Positions 45,612 to 52,904 of a stretch of 52,904 nucleotides of DNA are shown here, in pieces. The position numbers and the translations under genes were made by a program. Every line of letters begins with the position of its first letter. The stretch's first letter is position 1. Origin of the DNA: a virus; IMG/VR virus record IMGVR_UViG_3300025585_000055, positions 1 to 52,904 of that record; one strand, 5' to 3'. The notes beneath the pieces were generated by a model. The model was given only the letters and a program-made list of their open reading frames with translations. It was not told where the DNA came from and did not search any database.

Positions 45612-47142
45612 GCACTTTTTTATATAAATTGATCATTTCTGAGTGGACGCTGACTTTGTTTTCCAGCATAGAAAACACATGAACTTCCGCCCCCGACCCT
45701 TGCAGATGCACCACGGTGCACTTGTTCTTTTGTCCTGAGCGATGCACCCGAGCGTTGGCCTGTTCGTATATTTCCACGGATGAAGTGGGGCCCCACCATA
45801 CAACTGTGTCCGCCGCCGTGAGCGTCACCCCGTGCGCCGCAGCTTGCGGCTGTATCACGAGAACTCGGGGGCTGTCCGTGGTCTGAAAGCGTTGAAAGAT
45901 GTCCGTGCGTTTGGCAGGGCTTACGCCCCCATTGATGATCTCGGTGCTGATACCGTCGCTGTTCAGCTGATTGGCGAGCACCTCGATGACGCTACGGAAA
46001 GGGGCAAAGATCAGCACCTTGTTCTCTGTCTCGGCAATCACCTCCATCAGCACGTTGTATCGACTGGTGATGTCGAACTCCACCGTCTCACCGTCTTCGC
46101 TGTACACCGCTCCGGCCGAAATCTGGAGGAGTTTTCCCAGCTTTACCGCTGCGTTAGCGGCTGTCACCTGCTCACCCGCTGCCTCGATAATCATCTTCTT
46201 TTTCATGATCTCGTAGTACTTGGTTTGCTGCGGTGTCAGTTCGACGCGCCGTTTGATTGTCACCATGTCGGGCAAGTCCATGCACTCCGCTTTGGTAAAG
46301 CGTATTGCCGGCTGCAGTGCTTCATGCACAATCGTTTTGGCGTCCGGTCTGGGAACGTACTTAAACTGTGTCAGCTTGTACATCACGAGGTCGCGGAATC
46401 CGGTGAAATACTTCGGCACTCCGAGTGGGTTCACGAGTTTTGCCAGCCCGTAGGCATCCTCTGGAGACTGTGCTGCCGGGGTGCCTGTCATTAACCACAG
46501 CCATGTGTCCGGCCCGACCAACTGTCGCAGAGCTTTCCAGCGTTTTGTTTGCACGTTCTTGAGGTACGTGGCCTCGTCACAGATGATAAGGTCGAATCGG
46601 CCGTACTTGAGGTCGTCAAGTGAGTTCACCACGGTGTCGTAATTTGTGATAACAAACTCAGCATCGCTCTCTATCACGGCTTTACGCTTTGCTGCGCTGC
46701 CATGGGCAATATCCACCTTACGGTGCATGATGGTCTTGAAGAAGTCTGATCGCCACGCAACGTCCATAATGGACAGCGGGCACACCACCAGCACGCGCTG
46801 GATGATCCCTGCGGTAATCAGATAGTCGGCCGCCCACGCAGCAGCTGCGGTCTTCCCGCTGCCTTGCTGGTTGAAGCAGAAGGCTCGGCGGTGCAGGGTC
46901 AGAAACTCAGCCGTAGTGCGCTGGTGAGCAAACGGGGTGTAAAGCCCGGGCCAGTTGTAAGAGCGGTTGATGGGCGAGGGGACTTTCTTGACGCCGATGT
47001 TCTTCAACACCTGCATCTCTTCGAGCCCCCAGTTTACTGCGACGCGCCCGTCTGGCAGCTGCTTGCTCTTGGGGATAGTGTTGAGTATCTGCTGCGGGTT
47101 GCGCACGCGCAGCAGCACGGCCTTGTTGTCGTAAATCTGCAT
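45604..47142 (-). CDS. SNF2-family DNA helicase/translocase
   Basis: 512 aa, start ATG 47142. Two RecA-like domains are complete: motif I QQGSGKTAAA, Ia VVCPLSIMDVAW, II DEAT (LIICDEATYL), III LMTGTPAAQSPED, V around RVLVIQPQAAAHG and VI QANARVHRSGQ. This is the SNF2/Rad54 branch of superfamily 2; it is short, like other phage members. Likely it remodels or translocates on phage DNA during replication or recombination, or strips host proteins. A short spacing separates it from the HNH-like gene upstream. Confidence 0.92.
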   Translation of the reverse strand: MQIYDNKAVLLRVRNPQQILNTIPKSKQLPDGRVAVNWGLEEMQVLKNIGVKKVPSPINRSYNWPGLYTPFAHQRTTAEFLTLHRRAFCFNQQGSGKTAAAAWAADYLITAGIIQRVLVVCPLSIMDVAWRSDFFKTIMHRKVDIAHGSAAKRKAVIESDAEFVITNYDTVVNSLDDLKYGRFDLIICDEATYLKNVQTKRWKALRQLVGPDTWLWLMTGTPAAQSPEDAYGLAKLVNPLGVPKYFTGFRDLVMYKLTQFKYVPRPDAKTIVHEALQPAIRFTKAECMDLPDMVTIKRRVELTPQQTKYYEIMKKKMIIEAAGEQVTAANAAVKLGKLLQISAGAVYSEDGETVEFDITSRYNVLMEVIAETENKVLIFAPFRSVIEVLANQLNSDGISTEIINGGVSPAKRTDIFQRFQTTDSPRVLVIQPQAAAHGVTLTAADTVVWWGPTSSVEIYEQANARVHRSGQKNKCTVVHLQGSGAEVHVFSMLENKVSVHSEMINLYKKVLA

Positions 47143-47150
47143 TGTGACCC

Positions 47151-47432
47151 TTACTTCTTTTTCGGTTTGTGGCCGTTTCGGCTGCGGTTCTTGCTGGGGG
47201 ACTCCAGCTTGTACCCGTCGGCGTTAGTGCCGCCGTTCTTCATCATCTTGTTGTGGGACACATCCTTGCCCTCACGCCGGTCGGCGATGCCGTTGTCATT
47301 TCGATCAACACCGGTCTTGTCAATCGCACGTCGAGCCCGCTGGCGCTCCATGCGGTCTTCGTGTTCACCACGGGCCTTGGCGGTCTTGGCTTCTTGCTTG
47401 TAGTCACGCACGTAGTTCTTTGAACTTGGCAT
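47151..47432 (-). CDS. HNH-like small basic protein, 93 aa
   Basis: Start ATG 47432 with GGAGGAAC; the stop of the upstream nuclease overlaps it by one base (TAATG). The start PSSKNYVRDYKQEAKTAKAR, the central RRAIDKTGVDRN and the KDVSHNKMMKNGGTN segment align with a family of small phage HNH proteins. The usual paired Cys are missing and the first His is not obvious, so activity is doubtful. The end is Lys/Arg-rich. It may be a degenerate nuclease or a DNA-binding protein. Confidence 0.6.
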   Translation of the reverse strand: MPSSKNYVRDYKQEAKTAKARGEHEDRMERQRARRAIDKTGVDRNDNGIADRREGKDVSHNKMMKNGGTNADGYKLESPSKNRSRNGHKPKKK

Positions 47433-48100
47433 TACATGTTCCTCCCGTTGTGCGGGCAGCTCAGTACTACGCAGTACTTTTTGCATAGCCCTGATGTCTT
47501 GGGGTTCCACACCCCGGTGTCAATCGCGGTCAGTATCCGGCCGTACCGCTTGAGCCACTTGGCCCAAAGTCCCGGTGCTTCGTCACGCTTGTACTCACGG
47601 CGTATAAACGCTTTCGCTATCACAAAGAACAGCGCCGCATCGACTTCCTGCACCTGCGGGAAGTGCTTGAACGTCGCCAGTGCCATCAGCTCCAGCTGGT
47701 CTGTGTCTGCGTACTTGGCGCTCTTGCCGGCCTTGTAGTCGAGCACTTTTGCCTTTGTCCCATCGATGATACTGAGGTCGGCGATGCCACGCCACCACAC
47801 TTTCGGGTCGTCGATTGCGCACGCTTCGAGGTCTTCGGTCAGGCCCATCTCGTACTCGCAGTACTTCTTCCCGGGGAGTGCCTTGAGTTTGTCTAGTGCC
47901 TTTTTGGCGAATCCGAACTGTTTGGGCAGCTCTGCCTTCTCCGACACATAGAACTCGGCGGCCTCATGGAACTGCTCACCGTACAGCGCAGCGTCGTTCT
48001 GCTCGTCCTTGAAGTCCTTCTTGATCTTGAGGTGGTAGTACTTCCTCGGGCACTGTTCAAACAGCTTGATGGCACTGAACGACCACGTTGGTTTCTTCAT
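47432..48100 (-). CDS. Cas4/RecB-like PD-(D/E)XK nuclease
   Basis: 222 aa from ATG 48100, which overlaps the polymerase stop (ATGA); ATG 48112 would add 4 residues. The start FSAIKLFEQCPRKYYHLKI is typical of Cas4/RecB nucleases. It is followed by GEQFHEAAE, and WWRGIADLSI with KVLDYKAGK supplies the catalytic Asp and Lys. Cys17 and three C-terminal Cys (CKKYCVVLSC) could hold an iron-sulfur cluster, as in Cas4 and AddB. It probably processes DNA ends during recombination or replication. No Cas1/Cas2 genes are near, so it is not part of CRISPR. Confidence 0.85.
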   Translation of the reverse strand: MKKPTWSFSAIKLFEQCPRKYYHLKIKKDFKDEQNDAALYGEQFHEAAEFYVSEKAELPKQFGFAKKALDKLKALPGKKYCEYEMGLTEDLEACAIDDPKVWWRGIADLSIIDGTKAKVLDYKAGKSAKYADTDQLELMALATFKHFPQVQEVDAALFFVIAKAFIRREYKRDEAPGLWAKWLKRYGRILTAIDTGVWNPKTSGLCKKYCVVLSCPHNGRNM

Positions 48101-49989
48101 ACCCACACCCATTTACCTTCGTCGTTTTCTTCGATTTTTCCGGTCACCACCAGCTCGTTCCACGCTTTGGAATTCTTGCGCGGAATCTTGGGCAACTCAG
48201 GTCTCGGCACAGCGCCGATGTCCATCAGAATCTCTACACACTCTTTGGCGTACCACTTGTAATCAATGTCTGTTGGGAAGTCATCCAACAAGTCCATCAG
48301 CGGCTTGGCCCCGCGAGAGCGTGGCACTTTGTTCCCGTTGGTGCGGTAGGTGATCACCCCGTCCTCGCCCTTGGCGTAGTACCAGCGCACGACTTTACCC
48401 AACTGATAGCCGGGCTTCTCGGCACCGCCGTTCACGGTACGCAGGGTCAAAAATTTACGGATGTCACGGCACCCGAGAAGGGTCTCTTTGATAGACTTCC
48501 CAGAGGTCAACCGCTCAATCACTGCGAACGAACATATCTCATTCTGAGGGTTCTTGGCTATACCCGGTCGGCTGTGGTGGCTCTCGACGTATACGCCCTT
48601 TGCCTTCACTTTGCCGTCCTCCTTGATGGCGATGTAGTTGTTCACATCGCGGGAGTAGAGCGCCTTGTATCGGGTTTCCTCCGTGGTGAGGTTGGTGACC
48701 TTCTCCCACTTGGCAATGATCTTTTCCAGCAACCCCAGCTTGTCACGCGGGCACTTCATCACCACGCCGTCGGTGTTCGCCGACACCACTGGGATCGCGC
48801 ACAGCTCCAACATCTCAATCAGCATCAGAAGCGACAACTGGCCCGTCAGAGTTGTGCGTATCATCATCCTTGGGTTGTACAACAAGCTGTACTTGTTCGA
48901 GGTTTTGCCGAACGTGCCGTTGAGAACGATCTTGAGGGCGTCGGCAGTGACGGAATCCTTGTTCGCTTTTGCCTCCACGCGGCGCTCCAGAATACCCCGG
49001 TACACTGGTTCAAAGTACTTACCAAAAGACGGCGGGGACATCCCCATGTTGAGCATGAGGTTGGGGTAGTAAGAGGTCACGTCACGGTCTATCAGCACCA
49101 CATCATCGTCGCTGAAGTGTGCAACACTGGACTCTTGTGAGTGCAGCCCGCCGATACCTATCTTGTACTGATTGCCACCGATAGTGATCACCATCTTCTC
49201 GATCTGAGCCGGCATTTTGACGTGGCCTGTTTTCTGGATGACCATATCGGCAGAGCAGATAGTGTCGAAGCAATCCTTCAACTGCTGCGTCTGGAAGCGC
49301 ACGTACTCCGGCGGCTCGTACTTGAACGTGGTGTAGCGAATCTCGGTCTTGGGAGGGTCTTCTCCAACGAGGCGCGTGTACTCAGCCTTGAGCACGGCTT
49401 CTGCAATCTGCGCATCTGACTTGGATCGCAAGTCAACCCCGTACTGCTTACTCATAGCGCGGCGCAGGTCGATCTGCGGGGCCAGATATTCAGCCAATTC
49501 GGCCGTGACCTGTGTGTCGTTCTTGCAGTATTCCCGCACCTCGATCATCTGCTCTCGGGTCAGCTTCATGTCAGGGTTGTACGGCAGGTCTTGTAGCCGC
49601 TTCGTGCTCAGCCTGCCGCCGTAAATCTTCAAGCCAACCTGCCCAACTGCCACTTCAATGAGGTCGACGTGGTTGTACACGATCTCCTTCACCTCATACT
49701 TGCGGTAGAACTGCCACGGGCGCAGCTCGTTCAGGATGATGTCGTCTGACGCGTCCTTCAGTTCGTCGTTAGGTGCCCCTGCGAGGGCCAATCGGCACAT
49801 CAGAATGTCGTAGTTGTTGCCGTTGAATGACACCAGCTCCACACCTTCCGTCAGCATCAGGGCGAGCATTGCCTTCCTATCAAGAGGGTGCCCATCATAT
49901 TTCTCGAATGCCCGAAACTTTCCATCATCCCTGCGGAACATGGCAAGGAAGTAGTTTGGATAGCATTCAACGTCGACCACGATCTGCAT
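48097..49989 (-). CDS. Family B DNA polymerase with 3'-5' exonuclease
   Basis: 630 aa from ATG 49989; the frame continues upstream to 50145 through another gene and is rejected. Exonuclease: VDVECYPN (Exo I), FNGNNYDILM (Exo II), YCKNDTQVT (Exo III). Polymerase: motif A DRDVTSYYPN, motif B KIVLNGTFGKTSN, motif C SANTDGVVM. Motif C reads NTD instead of DTD; the second, catalytic Asp is kept. It is the replicative polymerase, working with the primase-helicase. It is shorter than T4 gp43. The insertions needed for protein priming are not evident to me, and the presence of a primase suggests ordinary RNA or DNA priming. Start and stop overlap neighbours. Confidence 0.93.
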   Translation of the reverse strand: MQIVVDVECYPNYFLAMFRRDDGKFRAFEKYDGHPLDRKAMLALMLTEGVELVSFNGNNYDILMCRLALAGAPNDELKDASDDIILNELRPWQFYRKYEVKEIVYNHVDLIEVAVGQVGLKIYGGRLSTKRLQDLPYNPDMKLTREQMIEVREYCKNDTQVTAELAEYLAPQIDLRRAMSKQYGVDLRSKSDAQIAEAVLKAEYTRLVGEDPPKTEIRYTTFKYEPPEYVRFQTQQLKDCFDTICSADMVIQKTGHVKMPAQIEKMVITIGGNQYKIGIGGLHSQESSVAHFSDDDVVLIDRDVTSYYPNLMLNMGMSPPSFGKYFEPVYRGILERRVEAKANKDSVTADALKIVLNGTFGKTSNKYSLLYNPRMMIRTTLTGQLSLLMLIEMLELCAIPVVSANTDGVVMKCPRDKLGLLEKIIAKWEKVTNLTTEETRYKALYSRDVNNYIAIKEDGKVKAKGVYVESHHSRPGIAKNPQNEICSFAVIERLTSGKSIKETLLGCRDIRKFLTLRTVNGGAEKPGYQLGKVVRWYYAKGEDGVITYRTNGNKVPRSRGAKPLMDLLDDFPTDIDYKWYAKECVEILMDIGAVPRPELPKIPRKNSKAWNELVVTGKIEENDEGKWVWV

Positions 49990-50525
49990 CACCACACCGC
50001 CCGCGCCTTGAACAGTTGCACCAGATGATTGGCCTGTGACTTGGCGTCGTCCAGCGCGTTGTGCGGGACGCCTTCCTGCGGTCGGATGCGGTCGTTGAGA
50101 AGATCGCACGTTGTGCGGTAGCAGCGGTTGTTCCAGAACTGCCAAGGTACCGGGAGCTTCAGCTTGTTGTAGGCGTGGGCCAGCATGGCGTTGTCAAAAT
50201 CGGAGCCGTTGCCCCACACGCACAGTTCCTTTGGCTCCGAGTAGGTGTTGAGAAATTCCGAGAAGTCCTGCAGCGCATCTTCCAGCGGGATATTGTTCAT
50301 GAACAACGCCTTGCGGGCCTCCTTGCTCTGCTTCATCCACCACATAAAGGTGCCGCCTGATACGGTCAGCCCGGCGTCGATGGCCGACTGCGCGTCGATT
50401 GTGCGGTAGAACTCTGGGCCTGTCCCACGCGGCGTAAACATCACTGCCCCAATGGACAGGATGACCCCTGTGCTCTTAGTGTCCAGCGTCTCCAAGTCGA
50501 GCATTACGTTAAATTTTTCGTTCAT
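49989..50525 (-). CDS. DnaQ-like DEDDh 3'-5' exonuclease
   Basis: 178 aa, start ATG 50525 in an ATGA overlap. Motifs: VMLDLETLDT (Exo I, D10/E12), GNGSDFDNAML (Exo II), and HNALDDAKSQANH (Exo III with the DEDDh His). The sequence resembles the Rv2179c-like exoribonuclease/exonuclease branch. It may trim RNA or DNA ends, perhaps removing primers or recycling host nucleic acid. The polymerase downstream has its own proofreading domain, so this enzyme likely does a different job. It overlaps the polymerase start (TGATG). Confidence 0.88.
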   Translation of the reverse strand: MNEKFNVMLDLETLDTKSTGVILSIGAVMFTPRGTGPEFYRTIDAQSAIDAGLTVSGGTFMWWMKQSKEARKALFMNNIPLEDALQDFSEFLNTYSEPKELCVWGNGSDFDNAMLAHAYNKLKLPVPWQFWNNRCYRTTCDLLNDRIRPQEGVPHNALDDAKSQANHLVQLFKARAVW

Positions 50526-50722
50526 CCCTTATCTCCAAAGTTCTTTATTCTTTCCAATTTGCGCCGAGCCTCGTGGTCAGCGATAGCGCCGAGGGTGGTG
50601 ACCCCGGCAGGTACTTGCGTGATCTTCCCGCCTTTGGCGAGAAACTTCTTGATGGCTTCGTCCAACGCATTGCGATCAATGGTCTGTTTATCAACCAACT
50701 GTTCTTCAATGTCGTCGTTCAT
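50522..50722 (-). CDS. Small phage protein with basic lever motif, 66 aa
   Basis: Start ATG 50722 overlaps the dUTPase stop by 4 bases. The acidic start (MNDDIEEQLVDKQTIDRNAL) leads to DEAIKKFLAKGGKITQVPAG, a short motif seen in small phage proteins, and a charged helix at the end (RRKLERIKNFGDKG). Function unknown; perhaps a nucleic-acid-binding regulator. Confidence 0.65.
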   Translation of the reverse strand: MNDDIEEQLVDKQTIDRNALDEAIKKFLAKGGKITQVPAGVTTLGAIADHEARRKLERIKNFGDKG

Positions 50723-51141
50723 CTTCCAGTGCTCCCGAAACCGCCGGTGCCTCGTGTTGTCTCAGACAGCTCGTCCACTTCCTGCAGATCAAACAGCGGA
50801 GCCGGCACGACGACCAGCTGGCCGATGCGACTCCCACGGTGCACGTAGTGCCCGCCGACACTGGCAGAGTAGATCAGCGCCAGCATGATCTCTCCCCGGT
50901 AGTCGGAGTCGATGACGCCGACGGCATTGACCAACGACACCCCGGCTTTGCCGAGACTGGAGCGCACCGTCACCAGCCCCACGTAGCCCTCGGGAATCTC
51001 TACAGCAACCCCTGTGCCGACCATCGTCGTGGCGTAATTCACCAGCAGACACTCGGTGTCTGAGTACAGATCAAGCCCGGCCGCGCCGGGTGTCCCGCGT
51101 GTCGGCGTGGTCGCCGTGGGGGTGAGTTTCTTGAATCTCAT
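50719..51141 (-). CDS. dut: dUTPase (deoxyuridine triphosphatase)
   Basis: 140 aa, the usual length of trimeric dUTPases. It splits dUTP to dUMP and pyrophosphate, keeping uracil out of phage DNA and feeding dTMP synthesis. All five motifs are present: I AGLDLYSD, II RSSLGKAG, III GVIDSDYRGEI, IV RIGQLVVVP, V RGTGGFGSTG. Start ATG 51141 is in an ATGA overlap with the upstream gene. No thymidylate synthase or kinase is in the window, so it relies on the host for those. Confidence 0.96.
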   Translation of the reverse strand: MRFKKLTPTATTPTRGTPGAAGLDLYSDTECLLVNYATTMVGTGVAVEIPEGYVGLVTVRSSLGKAGVSLVNAVGVIDSDYRGEIMLALIYSASVGGHYVHRGSRIGQLVVVPAPLFDLQEVDELSETTRGTGGFGSTGR

Positions 51142-51551
51142 ACCCGCTCCTGTGCTGCGCTCTCTCCGGCCAAGGCAAAATATGCCGCGCCATCTTCGTA
51201 GGAATCGGCACGGTATCTGCCCGCCTGTGCGCGTACCATTTTCAGGCAGGCCATGAACAGCCAGCCTTGTTCTTCCGTCAGCCCATGCTCGGTCAACGTG
51301 TTGAACATGGCTACCGTCTTGCCCATGCTGCGCTCACCCTGCGGCTGGTCGTAGGTGACCGCACGATCTTTCAGATGCCCGGCAGCGGTCGTTAGTATTT
51401 CGTCAGCGGTGGGGGTTGTTATTTTCACCGTCGGAGCATCTCCCATGCAACCAACAGCCTGATACTCCGGCCAGTTACGGTTAGTGTTGTGCTCTTGGCA
51501 AAAGCCGCCGAATGGCGCGTCATTCAAGCAACCAAAAAGAATACATTTCAT
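51138..51551 (-). CDS. DUF6378-like phage protein with Cys-rich N-terminus, 137 aa
   Basis: Start ATG 51551 overlaps the upstream stop by ATGA. The N-terminal 36 residues hold four Cys and two His-like ligands (CILFGCLND, GGFCQEHN, AVGCMGDAP), suggesting a small zinc site. The rest (ILTTAAGHLKDRAVTYDQPQ, then LTEEQGWLFMACLKMVRAQ and DSYEDGAAYFALAGE) matches DUF6378, an all-helical phage family of unknown activity; its shape recalls MazG-type nucleotide hydrolases, but key motifs cannot be confirmed. It lies beside dUTPase, which fits a nucleotide role. Confidence 0.78.
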   Translation of the reverse strand: MKCILFGCLNDAPFGGFCQEHNTNRNWPEYQAVGCMGDAPTVKITTPTADEILTTAAGHLKDRAVTYDQPQGERSMGKTVAMFNTLTEHGLTEEQGWLFMACLKMVRAQAGRYRADSYEDGAAYFALAGESAAQERV

Positions 51552-52027
51552 TTGCTTTTCTCCATCGCTGCTATCAGCGCGTCGGCGTGCTCAACGGCAC
51601 AGGTGTTGATCTTGGTCACCAGATCAAGGGGGCGGTTGGCGCCGTAGAATTCCGGGTTGCCTACCATCGCACAAGCAAGCCTTGCAATCAGTTCTTCGCG
51701 GATTGTCATCGTGGATGCCGGGCGATCCGGCACGGGGAAAGTATCCTCTGCCTCGGGTATCTCCACGCATCGGTAGATGTGGGCCTCGCCGCGCCCGCCT
51801 GCTGGACGGGTAATTTCCACGCGCTTGAAGTTTCGCATCTCGATTATGGCGTCGTCCACTGCAGCACGGCGGGACTTGGTTTGCAGCTTGGACAGCACCC
51901 CTCCCTGCTCCAGTGCGAGACGCACCACATCCGCGCGAGTGAAATCGTCGGTGCCGATGATGTTGTAGATAATTCGTTCCACTTCGCCGCGTCGTGACCA
52001 CTTGGCGAACAAGTAATGCGCTGTCAT
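51548..52027 (-). CDS. Putative winged-helix-like protein, 159 aa
   Basis: Start ATG 52027 in an ATGA overlap. The N-terminal region (EVERIIYNIIGTDDFTRADV, then LQTKSRRAAVDDAIIEMRNF and HIYRCVEI) has the helix-helix-strand order of a winged helix. The C-terminal half is helical (TIREELIARLACAMVGNPEF), with a PLDLVTKINTCAVEHADALI part seen in other phage proteins. It might bind DNA and regulate the operon. Not a named family. Confidence 0.66.
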   Translation of the reverse strand: MTAHYLFAKWSRRGEVERIIYNIIGTDDFTRADVVRLALEQGGVLSKLQTKSRRAAVDDAIIEMRNFKRVEITRPAGGRGEAHIYRCVEIPEAEDTFPVPDRPASTMTIREELIARLACAMVGNPEFYGANRPLDLVTKINTCAVEHADALIAAMEKSK

Positions 52028-52167
52028 GTGTTCTTCTCCTTGAGGGCCATTTCAATGTCCACCGCTACGCCGAAGACCCCTTCGTACAGCCTCGGGTCGG
52101 TGATCTTGATATTGTTCTTGATGATCTCTTCGACCTCTTCAAAGGTCAGTCCTATGAATTCGCTCAT
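52024..52167 (-). CDS. Tiny hypothetical protein, 47 aa
   Basis: Start ATG 52167 with AAGGTG and an ATGA overlap with the upstream gene. The longer frame to 52209 has no ribosome site. It is a short acidic helix protein (GLTFEEVEEIIKNNIKITDP) with a helical end (VAVDIEMALKEKN). The start and stop overlaps make translation likely. Function unknown. Confidence 0.65.
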   Translation of the reverse strand: MSEFIGLTFEEVEEIIKNNIKITDPRLYEGVFGVAVDIEMALKEKNT

Positions 52168-52412
52168 GTCGGCACCTTGTCGATGATGGCTTGTAGTTCG
52201 TGGTAGCACTGCACTGCTGAAGCGTGTTCTGGGTATGCAAGCTCTGTCCCTTCCATTGATTGAAACTCTCGTGAACAGCGCTCCAGCAACTCCACCGGCA
52301 CTATCCTGTGGGTGGCGGGGATGGCGTAGAGTTTTGTTCCGTCAGGAAGATGAATCGGTGCGACCCCGAATTCGTGCTTTATCACTGCCACCGGCTTGAT
52401 TTCTTCGCTCAT
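52164..52412 (-). CDS. Phage hypothetical protein, 82 aa
   Basis: Start ATG 52412 in an ATGA overlap. The first half is beta-like (PVAVIKHEFGVAPIHLPDGT) and the second half is helical (VPVELLERCSREFQSMEGTE). This layout, with LPDGTKLYAIPA, resembles small phage proteins of unknown role found in replication operons. Confidence 0.65.
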   Translation of the reverse strand: MSEEIKPVAVIKHEFGVAPIHLPDGTKLYAIPATHRIVPVELLERCSREFQSMEGTELAYPEHASAVQCYHELQAIIDKVPT

Positions 52413-52744
52413 GTTGGCTCCTTTTCTGCGTGAACTCTATCCGGCCTCCCGCCGCACCACGGGCAGTAGTTGGTTATCAGCCCATAGTCTCGGGCTTCGT
52501 TTGGCGTCCCGTTCCAACGTGCTGAATCATCCTCGAATCTCAGGTTTGCAACATCCATCAGCTCATACAGCAAACCATACATCTGCATGTCTCTGGCGCG
52601 ACTTACTCTAGGGTGGCTGTCTCTTGGAATATATCGCCCTATTGCATCCAGCATCCACGCAACTTGGTCGCAGCTGATCGGCCTTGCATTATGTCTCTTT
52701 GCTCGTGATTGATCGCATTCTTGCGTGGAACATTTTCCGCCCAT
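52409..52744 (-). CDS. Cys/His-rich phage hypothetical protein, 111 aa
   Basis: ATG 52744 has a GGAGGG site 7 bases upstream; the TTG at 52750 is less likely. Two metal-like clusters are visible: CSTQECDQSRAKRH at the start and NYCPWCGGRPDRVH at the end. The middle is helical (QMYGLLYELMDVANLRFEDD). The C-terminal CPWCGG knuckle is typical of single zinc ribbons in phage proteins. Function unknown. Confidence 0.66.
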   Translation of the reverse strand: MGGKCSTQECDQSRAKRHNARPISCDQVAWMLDAIGRYIPRDSHPRVSRARDMQMYGLLYELMDVANLRFEDDSARWNGTPNEARDYGLITNYCPWCGGRPDRVHAEKEPT

Positions 52745-52746
52745 TT

Positions 52747-52904
52747 TCAACCCTCCCGCGCCGTGGCGCTCAGTGCTTCGCGAGCTATTTCTTCAATTCT
52801 GACTATCGGTATTTCTCCCGCGCCAGATCGCAGCTCCCTCCAGCCCAGTATCGACCGCAACGCCTCCTCCAGCGCCATCACCCTCGCCTGCTGTGCGGAG
52901 GTGG
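52747..52904 (-). CDS. Partial hypothetical protein (5' part outside window)
   Basis: An open frame enters from the right edge and stops at 52747-52749. The 51 visible residues are helical and charged (QQARVMALEEALRSILGWRE, then VRIEEIAREALS). It belongs to the same leftward operon, with 2 bases between its stop and the next start. The N-terminal part and the function cannot be judged here. Confidence 0.55.
   Translation of the reverse strand, partial: TSAQQARVMALEEALRSILGWRELRSGAGEIPIVRIEEIAREALSATAREG

Noticed and set aside
47432-48100. CRISPR Cas4 adaptation gene
   Set aside because: No cas1, cas2 or array is near; Cas4-like nucleases are common in phage replication regions.
49990-50145. 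N-terminal extension of the DNA polymerase
   Set aside because: It lies wholly inside the DEDDh exonuclease gene in another frame; the Exo I motif starts right after ATG 49989.
1-52904. tRNA or rRNA genes
   Set aside because: No cloverleaf with conserved arms or rRNA-like segment was recognised by eye; a tRNA search program would settle it.

Overview
This window looks like most of the genome of a tailed phage (class Caudoviricetes, short-tailed podovirus type). It has one long rightward head, tail, lysis and ejection-protein block, a leftward replication block, and a leftward set of tiny early-type genes. The conserved small structural genes and the fibre modules resemble those of uncultured aquatic phages. 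The promoters have sigma70-like consensus boxes, which suits a proteobacterial host, but the host cannot be named from the sequence. No integrase, CI-type repressor, tRNA, rRNA or CRISPR array was seen, so a lytic lifestyle is likely but not proven. Both ends of the window cut through genes.

Region 1-4349 (minus strand): about ten small, mostly unrecognised genes with strong Shine-Dalgarno sites and ATGA overlaps. They are driven by at least three sigma70-like promoters (216-244, 2670-2698, 4420-4447). Seven copies of an 18-bp palindrome (consensus TTACTCARATYTGAGTAA) lie in this region. I noticed none in the other 48 kb. A non-coding block at 2699-3391 carries paired inverted repeats and four 10-bp iterons and could be an origin or control region. 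The 650-bp divergent region 4350-5002 holds leader hairpins, two sets of tandem repeats and perhaps the late promoter or packaging site.

Region 5003-18157 (plus strand): small and large terminase, portal, a GroES-like co-chaperonin, scaffold and major capsid protein. A strong terminator and a new promoter follow the capsid gene. After these come decoration-type proteins, a run of tiny basic proteins (DUF6321- and DUF5872-like) and two adaptor-type connectors.

Region 18159-28062 (plus): modular fibre and receptor-binding genes, including a 10-repeat propeller-like protein, a 12-repeat Gly-rich protein and a DUF7483-like fibre, with two paralogous fibre-assembly chaperones. The lysis cassette follows (small membrane proteins, 3TM-like holin, GH24 lysozyme), with a GIY-YIG homing endonuclease inserted in it.

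Region 28068-40629 (plus): a P22 gp10-like tail hub, a jelly-roll-like tail protein, several putative internal (ejection) proteins, and a 1822-residue giant with a zincin motif.

Region 40698-52904 (minus): a tightly overlapping replication operon. It contains a dUTPase, DnaQ-like exonuclease, family B DNA polymerase, Cas4/RecB-like nuclease, HNH-like protein, SNF2-type helicase, excisionase/MerR-type HTH protein, SSB-like protein and a primase-helicase (AEP primase plus DUF927-type ATPase). It converges on the late block at a hairpin terminator at 40634-40669.
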